From Mactra quadrangularis (lineage: Eukaryota; Mollusca; Bivalvia; Venerida; Mactridae), in the NCBI GenBank assembly GCA_025267735.1, contig CM046303.1, positions 30,790,380 to 30,854,379 of the forward strand: a stretch of 64,000 nt of DNA. Reading direction: 5' to 3'. Positions 36,001 through 51,000 of the stretch are shown here, one piece after another (position 1 is the first letter of the stretch; each line of letters opens with the position of its first letter). The position numbers and the translations under genes are program-made. The notes under the pieces are model-generated. The model saw nothing but the letters and a program-made list of their open reading frames with translations. It was not told the origin of the DNA and did not search any database.

Positions 36001-39000
36001 TCTCTCTTGTTTTATCTAAATTTGTATTTTTTGTTGGATTTCATCATTCATGCTGTAGCACAATATATTGTATAGGTCATATCACAATGATCAATTAACT
36101 CTGAACCTAGACATACTAAATCTCACGGTTTAGCTGTTAATCAGTTACTTGGTGGATACTTCCGTCAGTGACTGACAACTGCCTACATGATTCAGAATCA
36201 GTTGCAGGAAGAAAAATTGCCATTTCATGACCAAACTCTATGAAAGTATGCCTTGCTCATGGATAGAACCTAGGGCCCCTATGATAAGGAGACCTGTTCG
36301 CTACCGACTGAGCTAGCAGGGCAGCTTCTAAATTTGATTAAGTTTTTGTAGCTTTATATGGGTTTGAATTTAAATACATATCATTTCAAGTATTATGTTG
36401 CCTGTCCTGTTAATTTAAACTCCATGTAGAGAACACCCCCATGTAACACATTAATTGGCAATGTTTCAATTATTCAAACCTACCATGATAGTGTAACATT
36501 TCAACTTTCATTCATTATGCCAGTTTTACCACAAATTGTAACATTAAACTTATTACAATTCTGTCATACCCACCCCCACACCCTCCCTTAACTTGAGTCA
36601 CCCTATCTCAAAGCTTGGTGAGTAAGTATACTGTATAAATACAGTGCCATCCAAAAGTTGAAGACCAAGGAGATTTACTCAAATTCTTAAAGTTTAATTT
36701 CAATGATTGCCTTTCTTGAACCATTATTTTTATTTATTTAGAATGGTTTGTAATAAAATGAAAACAAGTTTAATGAATACATCACATCTTATGTCATTCA
36801 GCATCTGACACCCTAAAGCCTACAAAAACATGAACAATGTAATTTTCTCCATGTCATATAATTTAAGCTATGTTTGTAGGCTCAACTATAAAAAGAACCA
36901 TAACAAAAATTATGAAGTAAACTAAATTAGATTTCAAAGTAAATGGTTACCAAATTTTAAGTAAAGGCTATTTAATTGGCTTGCAAGGTGAAAATGTCTC
37001 CAAACTTTTGGACACTCTGTACTCTATTACAAATAATGAAAACATCCTAATGATTCATACCCTGGGCATTGTGGTCAGGTCTAAAATATCTACCATTTAT
37101 AACAGATGTAATAAAGCCATCTAATGTTGACAGAAAACAGATTATGTCAAGTTTAGGATTATTTCTTATTTACTTGATAAATTGTTTACTAGATTTGCCA
37201 TTTAATGGATTATTGAGTTTCTTGTATAGGAAACAGAATATGAAATCTATGTAGAGAATAATCTGAAATTTGTTGACTTTCCTATTTAAAAGACTTAGTT
37301 GTTATCTGTCTTTGGGGAAAATGTTAATACACCAAGTTATTGCATTGTAAGAATATGCTGAATTTAAATGCTATGCTGAGAAGGAAATGAATGTAATACT
37401 GGTTGTGACACAGTAGAGTAAATGTTGACTAAAATATCACCTTAATAGTATTATAAAAGGACTTTGCACTTGCTTTTGGTAAAGGCTTACAAAGGATCCT
37501 ACAGGTTTTAAGGGGGCCTTTTCCTGTCCATGCTGTAAAACCTATGTGGGGTCCTTCGTAACCGAGTAATGTATGGTGCTTGGTCTAATTTAGCTCTAAA
37601 GCCCTTTATGTGTTTGTTCCTTGACCCTTTGTTATTTGGTTAAGTATGTCACTGTGTAAGATCCTTAGCTATTTGTTATTTAACCAAATATGTTTTGGGT
37701 CCATGGCCCTTTGTTATTTGGTAAAGTGTGTGTTAGGTTCATTGTATTCCACGCAAAGTATGTTCGATCTGCTGTGAGATGACTGCAACATTCTGTCAAA
37801 GTATTAATAATTGTTCTAGTACTTAAAAAGGCAGGGGAGACAGAAAAGAGTGACAGGGAGCATCAAAGCATTCAAGTTTGAATTTAACTATTGTTAGTTT
37901 TTTGCATGAGGAGTAGCAAAAAGGGGAAGGGAGGAGAGAATAAGGTCAGAGTGCATTGTCCTGCCATTCTGCTTTAGAAAAATCACTTAAGTATTTCACT
38001 ACGACAATAGTGTTGTATTTAAAATGGATGTATAAAAATGAATGAGAATTTTACCATGAATGAATACTTTCCTTAAATTCATGAAGATTTACTCTAATCT
38101 TTTCATGTTTGGTTTAGATAACAAAATAATCATGATATTATCATGATCGAAAATCACGTATCAAATAATCGTAAATTATCTAGTTTGATTACGTATGATA
38201 TGTATTAACTCTCTTGATTACAGATCTATGAGTCATATGAAGTTCAAAGGCTTATTTTAAACTAGTGTAATTCATATTCTCCTATAGCTGGCCCAAGATT
38301 AACAAAAAAACTCAAATAATATTATTCAACACTCAGCAGCCATTGCCTTGCTGTATGCTTACTTTAAAGATTCCATGAACTGTACTTGTACATTTGAATG
38401 AAAAGATTAAGTTTTTATATAGAATATATTACTCAGTATTCTTTAGTGAGTACAGTCATTGCTCTCATTTGATGATGCTCTAGTCCTATTAACTGGGTAA
38501 CATTTAGTAAAATACAAAATTGTCCCATCAACTTCTTCATCTGTGAATTGAACTTGTTAGTTCATAAATTTTACATGATCGTACTGACATTTTGATAATG
38601 GACAAGTGAAGGGTTGATAAAAATACTATATGAGTAAATATTTTTACTATATTAGGGTTGATATTGATAATAGTTTCATCATTTTGAAGTTATATAAAAT
38701 TTGATATACCAAGAGATAGAAGCACACTCTACACAATGGCCTGATGTAACATTACACCTTTACATTATGTTAAGATAGATACATATCTATTCAATCTTTC
38801 CACAGATGTTTCATTGTTGGTCAAGTATGATGTCCTTTTGTAGCCAAATACCCTCTGGTCAAATTATAATGAAAAGTTGACAGAGAAAAATATTTAGTAT
38901 AGACTGTAGGGAAGGTGGCTAGAATTTGAATACATTCATATAAGGCCATAGAAACTATTTTATTTGTTTATAAAAAAGTTTTAGTCACCACCTAAACCCA

Positions 39001-42000
39001 CTAGCCCAAAATCTGGAACTAGTGAAAATTGATTCAGGCTTGTGAAAATAAGTCATTCTGTATAGTCAGGCTAGTTGATAATTTTGAAATTTACTTTATT
39101 ACACTATAGAATAGGCTAGTGCTCAAGCCATTCAGAAAATTATAGGCAATGACTGCATTTTGCATTATATTTTTTAAGTTTCTTAAGTTAGAATAGAGGT
39201 AAAATGTTTTTTCGGAAGGGATGAACAGGAATAAGATTCTCTACAATTAACATTCTCTGTCCTTAACAATACTAATTGTTGCTTAGTACAAAAGCAGGAA
39301 GATAAATTGAATGTAAGGGTAGAAGGGTCTAACTTGATTCTGAATGAAGAAATCCTATATAACATTTAAATATTTAATAGACTGAAGTATTTCTGTAACG
39401 TTATGAAGAGTTTCTAGGTCAGAGATTTTTTAGGTCATTGAATATGAGGTTGGTATGCTGTAAGACTGGTTTCAAGATCATTGTATTTTATGTATGAATT
39501 TCAATGATTATGTCGGTGGTATTTCTGCATTCCTACTCCTTGCCATTTGTCTTGTGAATGTGAATTTTCATAGTGTATCTAAATCCATAGTCTAGAGTAT
39601 TTTTAACTAATGGTTTCTGGATCAAAACCTAAGATGAAGTCACAATGTTTCATAGTCTTCACGTTCAGCCATTGCCTTTATTCCACTAGCCACAAGCCCA
39701 GAATTAGTGAAAATTGATTCAGGCTGGTGAAAGTCACTTATTTCATGTAGCTGGGCTAGTTGATAATTTTGACCTTTACTATTTAACTTAAAAATAGAGC
39801 TAAGTGCTCCTGAAAATTTATTGTAATTGGTGCTGATTTGTACTGTTTCTTCATATTTCTTTTATGTTGTTCAATATTAGCTTTTGTACGCTATTTGCAT
39901 TATTATAGAATTTTGTAATTGTTAAATCCAAATTAAAAAAGGTCTACTGTAAAATCAAATGACATATAGTTGTCAGTCACTGATGAAAGTATGCGCTTAG
40001 TAATTGGTTAACAGCTAAATCCAGAGATTTAGCCTTTCCCGGAGGTCTGGAGGAGTGAGTAGGTTGACTGACTGCCAGTATATAACCTATACAATATGTT
40101 GCTATGGCGTTAAACCAAACAAACAAACAAGACATATAGCTTTATATAATGCAGGTGTATCTATATAAATCGTATTAAAGCTCTACCTACAATAATCAAC
40201 ATTAAAAGTTCTAGGCATCATTATTACTCTATAATGTTTGATATCTCATATTGCATAATAATCGGCCTAGGTTAATGCTCTGTCTGGTTTGTCTATTAAA
40301 ACTAAGGTTACAGGTAAAACAGGGGAAACATTCTGGTAAAAATCTGTGTTTTCTCCTTACTTGCATATTTTTGTTGTTTTCTTGTTAAAGTCTGATAAAT
40401 TGTGATGTTTCTCCAACTTTTATGCATTAAATAAGCATGTTGTTTTCCCCATATAAAGAAATTGTTTAGTTTCTCTCTTCTTTAAAGGTTTGTTGTTTTA
40501 TGTCCTCATATTGTATTGTTTTTTGTTGTATTGTGTCCACAAGGTCTGCCTCCTGGTCGAGTTTTCAATTTGTTAATGAAGACACTGTCACAAAACTTAA
40601 CTAATTGTCTTATACCCAGGTGTCATGTGATCTATAATTATATTGATTATAGCTTGCTTCATCACCTAGCATTGATTTCATCCCATAGTAACATTAGTCA
40701 TTACTGCATTCTATTCCTAGAAAATTCCCTATAGAAACCATTTCTCACTCAACAGGTAAAATAAATTCCCCTTTAAGTTTTACTATTTTATTGATTCAGA
40801 TATCATGATGTAACATTAGTCATTAAATCAACCCAATTAAGGTCAGAGAACCCTGAATGTATGTATATTGATGCTGGTTTCCAATATCATATTGATTCCA
40901 TAGAGGGAACTTGAAGCTGAGTTTTGAAATTTTTCTCTGATTTTCAAAGACTTGACATCGTCTATTGATTACTTGTCATGGAGTCTGGACTGGAGCATTA
41001 AAGTTTTTGTTGTTGTAATGCTTTGTGACACAGCTTGAAATTTCATGGTTGCATGATTGATGAAATCACCATAAATTTCTGACTGTATAGATTAATGGTT
41101 GGACATCTTATATAGGAGAGATTGTTTTACAAATCAATTTATGGTGCCTGAATTCACTTGGCAAATATTAATTATATTTTTTCTGTGTGCTGATGCCTTT
41201 CAGTTCTGTTCATATTTGTTCACTTTATTTTTGGGTATATATTTTAATTTGCTAATAATTGTGACCTAGTTTAATGCTGTATTAATTAGCTATTTATTGT
41301 GACCAATTTTGAGTTTGCATTTTGAATCGCTATTTGACCTAGTTCTAGGTTGTGTATAAATTCACCATTTATTGTGTCCTAGTTTTGGTATGTCAAATAA
41401 TTCTTTATTTATTGTGACCTAATTTTAGGTTGTGTATAAAATTTCTGTTTATTTTGACCTATATTTAGTATGCATTTTGAATCCCTATTTTGACCTAGCA
41501 TTAGGTTGTATAATAATTTTCTATTTATTGTGACCTAGTTTGGGTATGTATGTAATAATTGACTAATCATTGTGACCTTGCTTAAGGTCATTGTTCAATT
41601 CTGGTACATTGTTGATCAGCTGATAGTTCTTATAATAGTCAGCCAGTCTCTAGATGATTGCAAGGTACTAAATAATGTATATATTGAACATTTGATTGTA
41701 ACCCTGCATGAACCAAGTCTTACTAACTTATTGCTTGCTAATCAATGAAATCAGCCATCAGCACTGTAGTGTACCAGATATTGGCTTCTCTGTGGTGCAT
41801 GACTACAGATTATGACTTCAAACATCATTGTTTAGTTTCCTGTCTTCATTCACTGTACCTGGCTCAGAGCTATCCAAAAGTTAGATAAGCTTTAAGCAAC
41901 AATTCAACATGTAAACACTTAAGTATGAATTTATATCAGAAAAAAATGTTGTACATAATTTATGAAAATTATGAGTTGTTATTAATCATAAAAATGAATA

Positions 42001-45000
42001 GTATTAGACAGAAACAAAATATTTGTTGATTTTTACAGTAAACACAATAACTGTGGTAAAATTAGCATGAGCAATAAAAACACCAATACAATTGTTGTTG
42101 TTAATAAGAGCACCTGCTTTATACATAATTGTTTCAACATCAATTAACTCTATATTAGTTATTTTAGTATATTACCCATGATTCAATCTTCTATGATGTT
42201 GTATAATATGCCACAAATAGTCTGTATTTTGTAACCAGATCAATAGTGTCTGGTTTGATGTAAAACAGTCTGTAAAGTATTATAATAAAGGTTATTTTCA
42301 GTTTTATTTTCCTATAAAATAAACTTCCCCTTATGTATTCTGAGCTTGGTGTTAGTGATATTGTTGATCATTTCACCTGTATTTTATTCCTTGCTAGAGT
42401 CTGAACAGTGAAGAGGGATGGAATAAAGTTAGACAGGATAATTGACATTTTTCCCCAGGCTTTTAGAAGCTTCTGTCAACACTCAATTTTATAAAAGATT
42501 TGTGTCTGAATGCCTAGGCCTTTTCTAGCCTTTATTTTCAACATAAGTCTACAATGTATCATTATGTTATAAGGCTGTGGTACCAATATTCTAGAATTTA
42601 CTTGAAATGTTATTAAGATGTGACACATTTAAATTTAGTCTGACTCTAGCTCAATGCAGGATGATTTATCTCTTATTTCTGTTTTTCCCAATTTGGTTGT
42701 AGGAGCATAGGTTCTTTTCTTCTATTCACTAACTTTGGTTGTGTGCAAAATATTTAGTACAAATGCGCCAAATGATGAAGTTTGGGAATGATATAAAATT
42801 CACAAACTATCAAACTCCAACAAATTCAGCACCTTCAATGATTTGATTATTGACAGCCTCAGATGTGAGATTGTTGGAATTTCATAGAATTTCCAGAGAT
42901 GGTTGACACATTGTAAATTAAAGGTTTTTACAATTTTGTCTTAGAAAACCAGACAATCCTGTAATCCAGAAGACATTTAAAATGTAACCTATATTACTGT
43001 TCTAGTTAATGGACAGTGTATTAAAGTTCTATATATTGTCTGTTATACTGTAATCAGTGAATCTCATGATAAATTGAAATGTTGCATCTTATTGGACTGA
43101 AGTACAGACACACTAGTCTATTTAAGTTCCTCATTGCATCCCTCCAGTTAGCTCAGTTGAAAACAAGTCTTGACTAAATCCAGAGGTCATGAGTACAAGT
43201 CTTGGGTACTACATACCTTCATGGAGTCTGATCTTGAAATATTTTCTACAGCCTTTGTCTTACTTATCCTTGTATCAAATAGTACAGGTGTCAGTCACTG
43301 GCATGGCTGTGAGCTTAGTACTAGGTTATATAGCTGGGGTACAGAGATCTAGGTCTATCTAGGGATGGTAAGACAACTGTCTGCCACAATATTACTGAAA
43401 AATGTTGTAACTTTCACTATGTACCTGCGACTCTACCTCACAAATCAACCATACATTGAACATGCAAAACATCACTTGTATTACCTTTGTTAATATTATT
43501 TATAAAAACACCCTATCTAGGAAAATCTTTGGAAAGCCATTCCTATGTTAAATGTTTGAATACTAGGATTGTTGAAGTCAGAGGGGGTTTGATGAAGACA
43601 GTCACAATTATAATAACAAAAATAGTTTTATCTATGTAATATCTATATTATGATATGATAAAAACCACAGGTTTTACATACACTATCCCATACCACATAC
43701 CTGTGGTAAATTATTTATACTTGATTACTATCTAGTTAACTGAAAATACTGATAAACTGACACAAAATTTCATGAAAATGTTTACATGAATGAATGAAAG
43801 TTCTCATTAAATCTGGGTTAATATATTCATCTGTTTGTACCGATTGCTAGGCTTTTAAATACCTTCAGTAGGATAGATAAATAGTTAAGTATACTTAGTG
43901 GGTTTTTCCTTAGATTAACAAAATATAAGGTTTCTGGTTTAGTGTTAAACTGAGCGTAAAGGAATGTGGATGTTTACGTATGAGACAGCCCTCAATTTAT
44001 TTCACCCTATATATTTCACCATTATAAAAACTGTTTTATGTCTATAATAAATGAAAGGCTAACAATTTTTTGACATTCTGGTTCAGATTTTGTTATTTCT
44101 GTGGTATTTGTGGCCCTTATTTGACCCTGAAATGTCCCTAGTATGATCCTTTCACTGAAAGATCATATTGACCTGAATCTGTGCATCAGTTTACCAAACT
44201 GTATGTTGGAAAATTAAAATTTTGTGTCATAATGTCAAACTTGAGTATTTATAAAAGATCCAGGGGTCATACCTAACCTTTGACCTCACCAGGTCAGAAG
44301 ACCATCATCCTCTCTGAATAATGTTGTAGTTAAAAAAGTTCTACATTTTTGGAATGGCTTAGTCAAAGCAAATTGATGGGTCAGTGCAAAACTAGACACA
44401 AAGAAGGCTGTAAAGTATGTAGACCAGTTTTTTGTGGATATCACTTTCTCTCTAATGTTTGAGTCTTGTCTCATAGCAAATACATTTAAAATGTTTCTTT
44501 TTCTTCATTTTAGATTAATGATATCTTTCTAACAAAATCTGAAATGTGATAAATAAATACTTCTCTGCCAAGAGAGAGATTTGTTGGTATCAAATAGTCA
44601 AGACTCATGACCTTTATACTTGACCTCTGAAAGGACCTAATCTGAAATGCTACTTTTAACACTGTTACTGAACTTAATGCTCAGTTGACTCAGCCTGTTA
44701 GATATGGAACAGCTGCATTGAGCTTGTTAGATTACTGTGATATCTGTGAGTGTGTTATATTGTTGTTAGTCTAAGTAGAGTCTACATCTTGCTAAATCTA
44801 AGGTTGACAGACCTTCTAGATGAGGTTTTGTCAGTTATATTTGTTTTAACTGTTAATTTGCACTAGAACTATGTTTTTTCCTTCTCTTTATATTTATTAG
44901 TAGAAGTTTTTATCTCTGTATGTTAGTACAATTTTCCATATAAGCTTAACTGCTCAGATGAGGTCTTGCTCATAAATAATCTTATAATCATTATTCATAA

Positions 45001-48000
45001 ATGGTGTTAGACTTGAATGCAAAAAAATGTTAATTTTTTAAATATTACTTTTCATGTTATGCCAAATTGCAAACTTCACTAAAGTATGTGGTTAATATTA
45101 TCAGACACCTAGATCTATATTGTCAATATTATTATTATTATTTAACATTCCCATACATATACAGTAACTGTGTTAAAATTATATAAAAGACTGTGAATAT
45201 TTTTACAAGCCCTTAAGGCTGTATATTTTTTCACTGTATCACTTTGTTATGTCAGTTTAATGGACAATTTGAAATAGCTACCTGTCATGTATGATATCAA
45301 CAATGTGCATCAGCTGTCAAACTCATCAGATTTGTCATTTGCAAGGCTCTTGATGCATTTATTTGATCTGATACTTTGTATGACATATTATGGTTATTGT
45401 TATGGTCACCACATTGCTGGTTTTCTTAGTTGTGTAATTCTAGGCAATTTGCTGGGCATTTTTAGTGAGACCCTTTTCATTAATGTACCAGTCCTTAACA
45501 CCGCTAAATGTAATGAATTGCTTACTCGGCCGGATTTTTACCGTATCTATTTACCTGAGTACATCAAAAGACTTCTTAAAATGGGGCTTTTCAATGTACC
45601 CAGGTTGGAATATCCTAGGCCTCCAAAGACATACTGGTTTTAGCTTTAAATTTGTTGGGAGATTAAAATTTTACCTGTTAGAAAACTATGCAAAATTTAC
45701 CATGTACCCCCCTATCTATAGGTCATTGGTTGCTACATGCATGCTTTTCTTGTAGGCTTATACACCCAATGCTGCAATATCTAGTTAGACCTTGACATTG
45801 AAAAGTAATTGGTTGCTATGTGTATGCCTTAATTGTAGGTACTTTGATACAATATCCCACAATATCTTTGTCATGACCTCAAACTGATGGTTGAATGTTA
45901 TCTGCATGTCTCTGTATATGATTAATATCATTATTATGACTGGTATATTCTCATACACTAGATTTGAGATTTTAAGGTCAAATAATAATGTTTATTGTAC
46001 ATTTTGTTACCAGGTTTTTTATCTGGGAATCCTAAATAAATGAGTCAAATTTGTCAAACATTTTGACATGAAAATGTCAGTTTTAATAGCTCATTTAAAC
46101 ATATAGAGGTATTAAGTGCAGTAATTTTTTCCACCTAATTAGATCCTGGAATGATGGGCTTTTGGTTTTATTGAGTACTTTAACTGTGTCTGTTAACAAT
46201 GATGTCTGTATAATAAAATCTAATCTACCTTGGTTTGTGGTTACTATTATTAAATTTTGTAAGCCGTGTTTCTCTGATTAGGGTTTGCTATATTTCATTG
46301 CTAATGAAATTTAATACCAACTGTTTTAGTATAAAGTTGTGGACTATCTCAGATCTTTTGAGATTTTTTAGGTTGGAAGTTGGATGTTGAATAGCTAGTC
46401 TTATTTGTTTTTGTTTACATTGTACATGTAGTTGGGCTTGTTTTGTGCTGCCTTGTCAGTATGCTCCAAGTAGTTTCTGTCTCCACTCTTTGTTGCCTAA
46501 ATAGAAAATATAGTTTAAAACAATGAAGCATATTTTCCGAATCAGGTTGACTGAATGTATTGAAATGCAAGATAAGCTTCCTTAGGTTTTAACTAATATT
46601 AAATAGGGGTTCTCTGATACTTCTTAGTTCATACTTTAGGGTATGAGAAGGTGATACTGATGGCAATTAGTGAAATAGTTTACTTTACTGATGACATCAA
46701 CTTTCTTAGTGCAATATTTAGATGGATAGATAATACTGATGACCAATTTAATGGGTCAATACTAGAACAGAATGACCTCATTGATAAAATCCAATTTGAG
46801 TATTGATGAATGTGTACTTATATGGTATCTCTTCTACATCAACAACAACAACAATTAGTCAATTATATGATAGTTATTAGTTTTCAATGGTTACCATGGA
46901 GATATGTGACTCACCCTGTAAGTCCAATTAATGTCATATTAAGTCCAGTTGAATGTTCACATGGTATAATTATATTGGTAACTTTAGAACCTTCTATTAC
47001 AATCTAGATGACTATCTTCCCTCGGACCCTATGATGATTGTTTGTCATTAGAAAAGATGTGATAAGAATAGAAATTACCGTAAACTTCTTAGTAAATGCC
47101 CCAGTCAAGTCAATAACTTATAACCTGTGCATATACTATAAAATTACTTGTTAGAATTTTATCTAGAATATATATAACACTTGATTAATATCCATTTTAA
47201 AAAAGGTCTATTGGTGTATTGTATCAACAATTCTCACCTTAGCTCACCAGAGGGAGCCATGGACTAGTTAAAATTGAATAATTGATTCAAATTAGTATTG
47301 ATTCAAATTAGTATAAATTACCTATTTCATATTATGGGGTTTGTTAATAATTATGATAGATCAGGCTTGTAAAAAATAGGACCTTGTCCTAGCTTTAGTG
47401 AAGGATGAGTGTCATTATTTGAATAAAGCCTAAGACTGAAGCATGCATGGAATTATTGAAAATGGTGCAACATTATTAATGTCCAGAACAACATACTAAT
47501 TTAAAACATGCTAAGCTGAAGGCTTTTTGGAAAATAATATGGTGAGGACTGCATTTAATGCTCTTAAATGCAGGGAAATTACCATCTGATGAAATGTAAC
47601 TCCCCATTTAGAAAAGTTATGCCTTTTGTCCCCACTCTAAAAGGGTTTTATTTCAAAGTGTATGGTACTCTGGGTGGTAGATAATGTTACTGAGTTACTT
47701 TGAGGGTTATTGTCTTAGAAGAGTAAATTATTATGATAGTCTTAATGTCCAAGGTTATCAGTAAGGGTTTGAGGTATTGAAATGAGGATAATGAATAGAA
47801 TGGTGCAAATGTTGCCTGGTTATCAACTAGTGTCTACTTGAACATGATAATTAAAGGCACACTTTATTAAACCTAATATGATAATTACAAGGTGTAGAGT
47901 ATAACAGGGACCAGATTATCAAAGGTCGTAGGATAGTTGTAAATCTTACCACATTGTTTTGTTAAATTATGGTAAGATTTTGATAATATGTAGGGGGGGG

Positions 48001-51000
48001 GGCGTATTGTCAACAATGGACCACAAGGGACTGTATTATCAAGTCTTATTCAGACTGGTGTTAGTTGTAAGTCCTTCTATATTGGAGTGTTATATTATGG
48101 CAAGATTTTTGATAATTAAGTGCCCGGGTCCTCTAATTTTGGCATGGAAGTATGTTTGCTCTGAGTGATAATCACAAAATATTACACCATTTTGTAGATT
48201 GATTGATGTAAGACTTGTTAGATCTAAGAGACATTGTTGAACTTATTCTCAGAGTTATTGACCTTAGCTAGACTGATTTGACAGGTTAATGTAATGTTTA
48301 AGAGAAGGGGGTTTTCTTTTACCCTGTACATTGATCTTGACTATTGTAACTGTATTCAGTGACAGTTTTGTTTGATATTTAGATATTGTCTGCTGTAAGT
48401 TTTGTTAACAGTAAACCCCCTCTAGAACAGCCATTGGAAGAATAAACCTTATAATTTTGGTTAGTATAGGGAGTTGATCATTAGATGGGGTCATTTCCAG
48501 CCTATGCTTTAACACAATTTCTAGGGCTTGAGAAAATTAATATGGGCTTGTGACATTGACAATTTTTTTATCACTTAGCTTAAGTTTATAATTTGGCCAA
48601 TTATAATAAAATGAAATAAGTCTGGCTAGTGCTTGTGAAAATATAAGCAAATGTCTGCATTTCATTTGAGAGTGCATTACATAATTATTTAACATAATGT
48701 GACTATTCCATGGAGGAAATTTTTGTAACTACTCCTGAAATCAAGGATTTTTGGCCCATTAAAAAGCTTTTTTTTTTCAAAATTAAATTTGGTAAAAATT
48801 ACGGAATTTTGAACTTACACCCATGCTTTTCTTAAGATGATGGCCATTATGGTGTGGTGGCTGTTAAGTTGGATTTCACTGTATATTTTATCATATAATC
48901 ATAGTGTCTAGAAGATGGACCTTGGAGTAAACAAGAAAATAGCAACACAATATATTGACTGGTGGAAATATCCATGTAATGATAGGAGATAATATTGAGT
49001 TCTTTTTTATGATAACACATCAAAGGTTCAGTGATTATTATTAGTGTCTGGCTTTTAAATCCAGATATTAACACATTGCACTACAGACATAGATCAGTAA
49101 GTTTTAAAGGGAGTCATTATTGAACAATTGGCATCATTAACAATGAACAGTAACAATGAAAGACTTAAGTTTCTTTGTTAAAATAACGCCTGGTATACAC
49201 CATATGTACCACCAGAAGAAAAAGTAGATACAGAATGAGTTTTTTCTGACCAAACCCCATGTCTGTTGTTTTTTCTGATTAGGAAGTGAATGACATTCAT
49301 GATTGCTATACTGATGATTGAAAGCTGTCAGTTCTGGTCCTGAAGTTCAGTATTTTGAGACCTGAGAAAAGGTTAATTTTCTTAAGTTAAAGCTGTTATA
49401 ATCTAAAGATTTACAAATTTCAGGATGTTTTAAAGAAACTTTCGCCAATGTTTGTATATTATTATTGCCACATTTTGTAACTCAGGTTGGTCCTAAGATG
49501 TTGATAGATTGTGAGTAGGATGACTTTACATCATAATATACCAGTAACTGAAAAAAAAGATGTTAAAATGTAGCATTTAGTGCCATTCATATAATATATA
49601 ATAAAGTTCCACTACTTGGACCATTGATGGTCCTTCCTAATACATGTATTGGAATGGTCTTATTATAGGGACCTTTTTTTGTTTAAATTAAGCATTTGGG
49701 ACTTAAAACTTGTTGAAAATTGCATGGTTTTGCAATAAAGGTGATGATCTATGTAGCACATATTGTATTTTACATTTTTGACATATGTAAAGTTTATGTT
49801 AAATTCCTTGACAGTATAATACAGGTTTGGTGCACCAGGTGTAGAATGGACAGGTATACATCAAGAAGATGTACAAGTAGCACAACTATTCTTCTTACCA
49901 GAACAGGTACGTGGTCTTTATGTATTTTCCTTGATTTTGTTTAATTTACCATACCATGCTTCTTCAAGAGTCAATGAGATCCATCTCCCTGTTATAGTCA
50001 AATAGTATCTACTAAGTTTTCATGTTTTCCTGATTAATTAAGTACAAAATGTTGGGCAGTGAAAGTTACAGTCCCCCCTACCTCCAATACAAAAAATGAC
50101 CTACCAAAAACCCCAACAGAACAACAAAACACCACAAGAAAGCATTTGTTCCCATTAATAAAACTATCAATTTGAACTCAAGAGAACAACTCTGAGTCAC
50201 TGGAAATATTTTGTTTTATCAATGAAATAGCAAACCATTACTAGATTTGCTGTTTATTAAAGAAAACATGGAAACATAGAGTAAAATATCCTCCATTTAG
50301 TTCTCCCAGCTGCGTCATTGATTCTGTCTAGTGCCACTTGTACATATAATATTTCATCAAATAGAATCACAAACCTCAAAGATCTTATTCCAATTAATGA
50401 AGCACTTGTATGTTGTGTTACATGTATAATTGCCAACATTAATGATGCAGTCTACAGTATGCAAAGCACCCACATACTATGTGGGAGTTTTAATTGACAA
50501 CCCTCGTTTGTCGCTATAATTAAGATTTTCTGTGTCGTTTGATGGATTGTTTACAGTCATAATTCAGTTAATAAGTGCTTTTAACATTTGTATTGTTACT
50601 GTTTTTATGCCTGAAGTGTGGTTCAGTGCATTTTGCATTGAAGAGTATCTCTGTGGCTGTACAGTATTATGACAATGTTAAACTAAATTTATATTCATTA
50701 ATGATATAGTTAGGGGTAGAAGTTATCAAAACCAGTCCTGACTTTCAGGAATCTTAAGCTCTGTCAAAAATGTTCATGAATCTACATTGTATATTAAAGT
50801 TGCTGAAATAAAATCAGGAAAATTCGGATTTTGAAAAAGTTGACCTTGCATCCATACCTACAAGACTCATCAGAACACTTGAAATATGGTCATCTTTGAC
50901 AGCAATAGACACACATCACATAGTTTAAGCAAGAATTGTAACCCACCTGTCATGGCATGGGAAGGTTTGCAGCTGCTTATACAGATGTTGGTAGTCTTTA

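Noticed and set aside
45287..45643. 118-codon plus-strand open frame in LLGL intron 2
   Set aside because: No recognised domain, no splice or promoter context, and the composition fits random AT-rich sequence. A second frame overlaps it.
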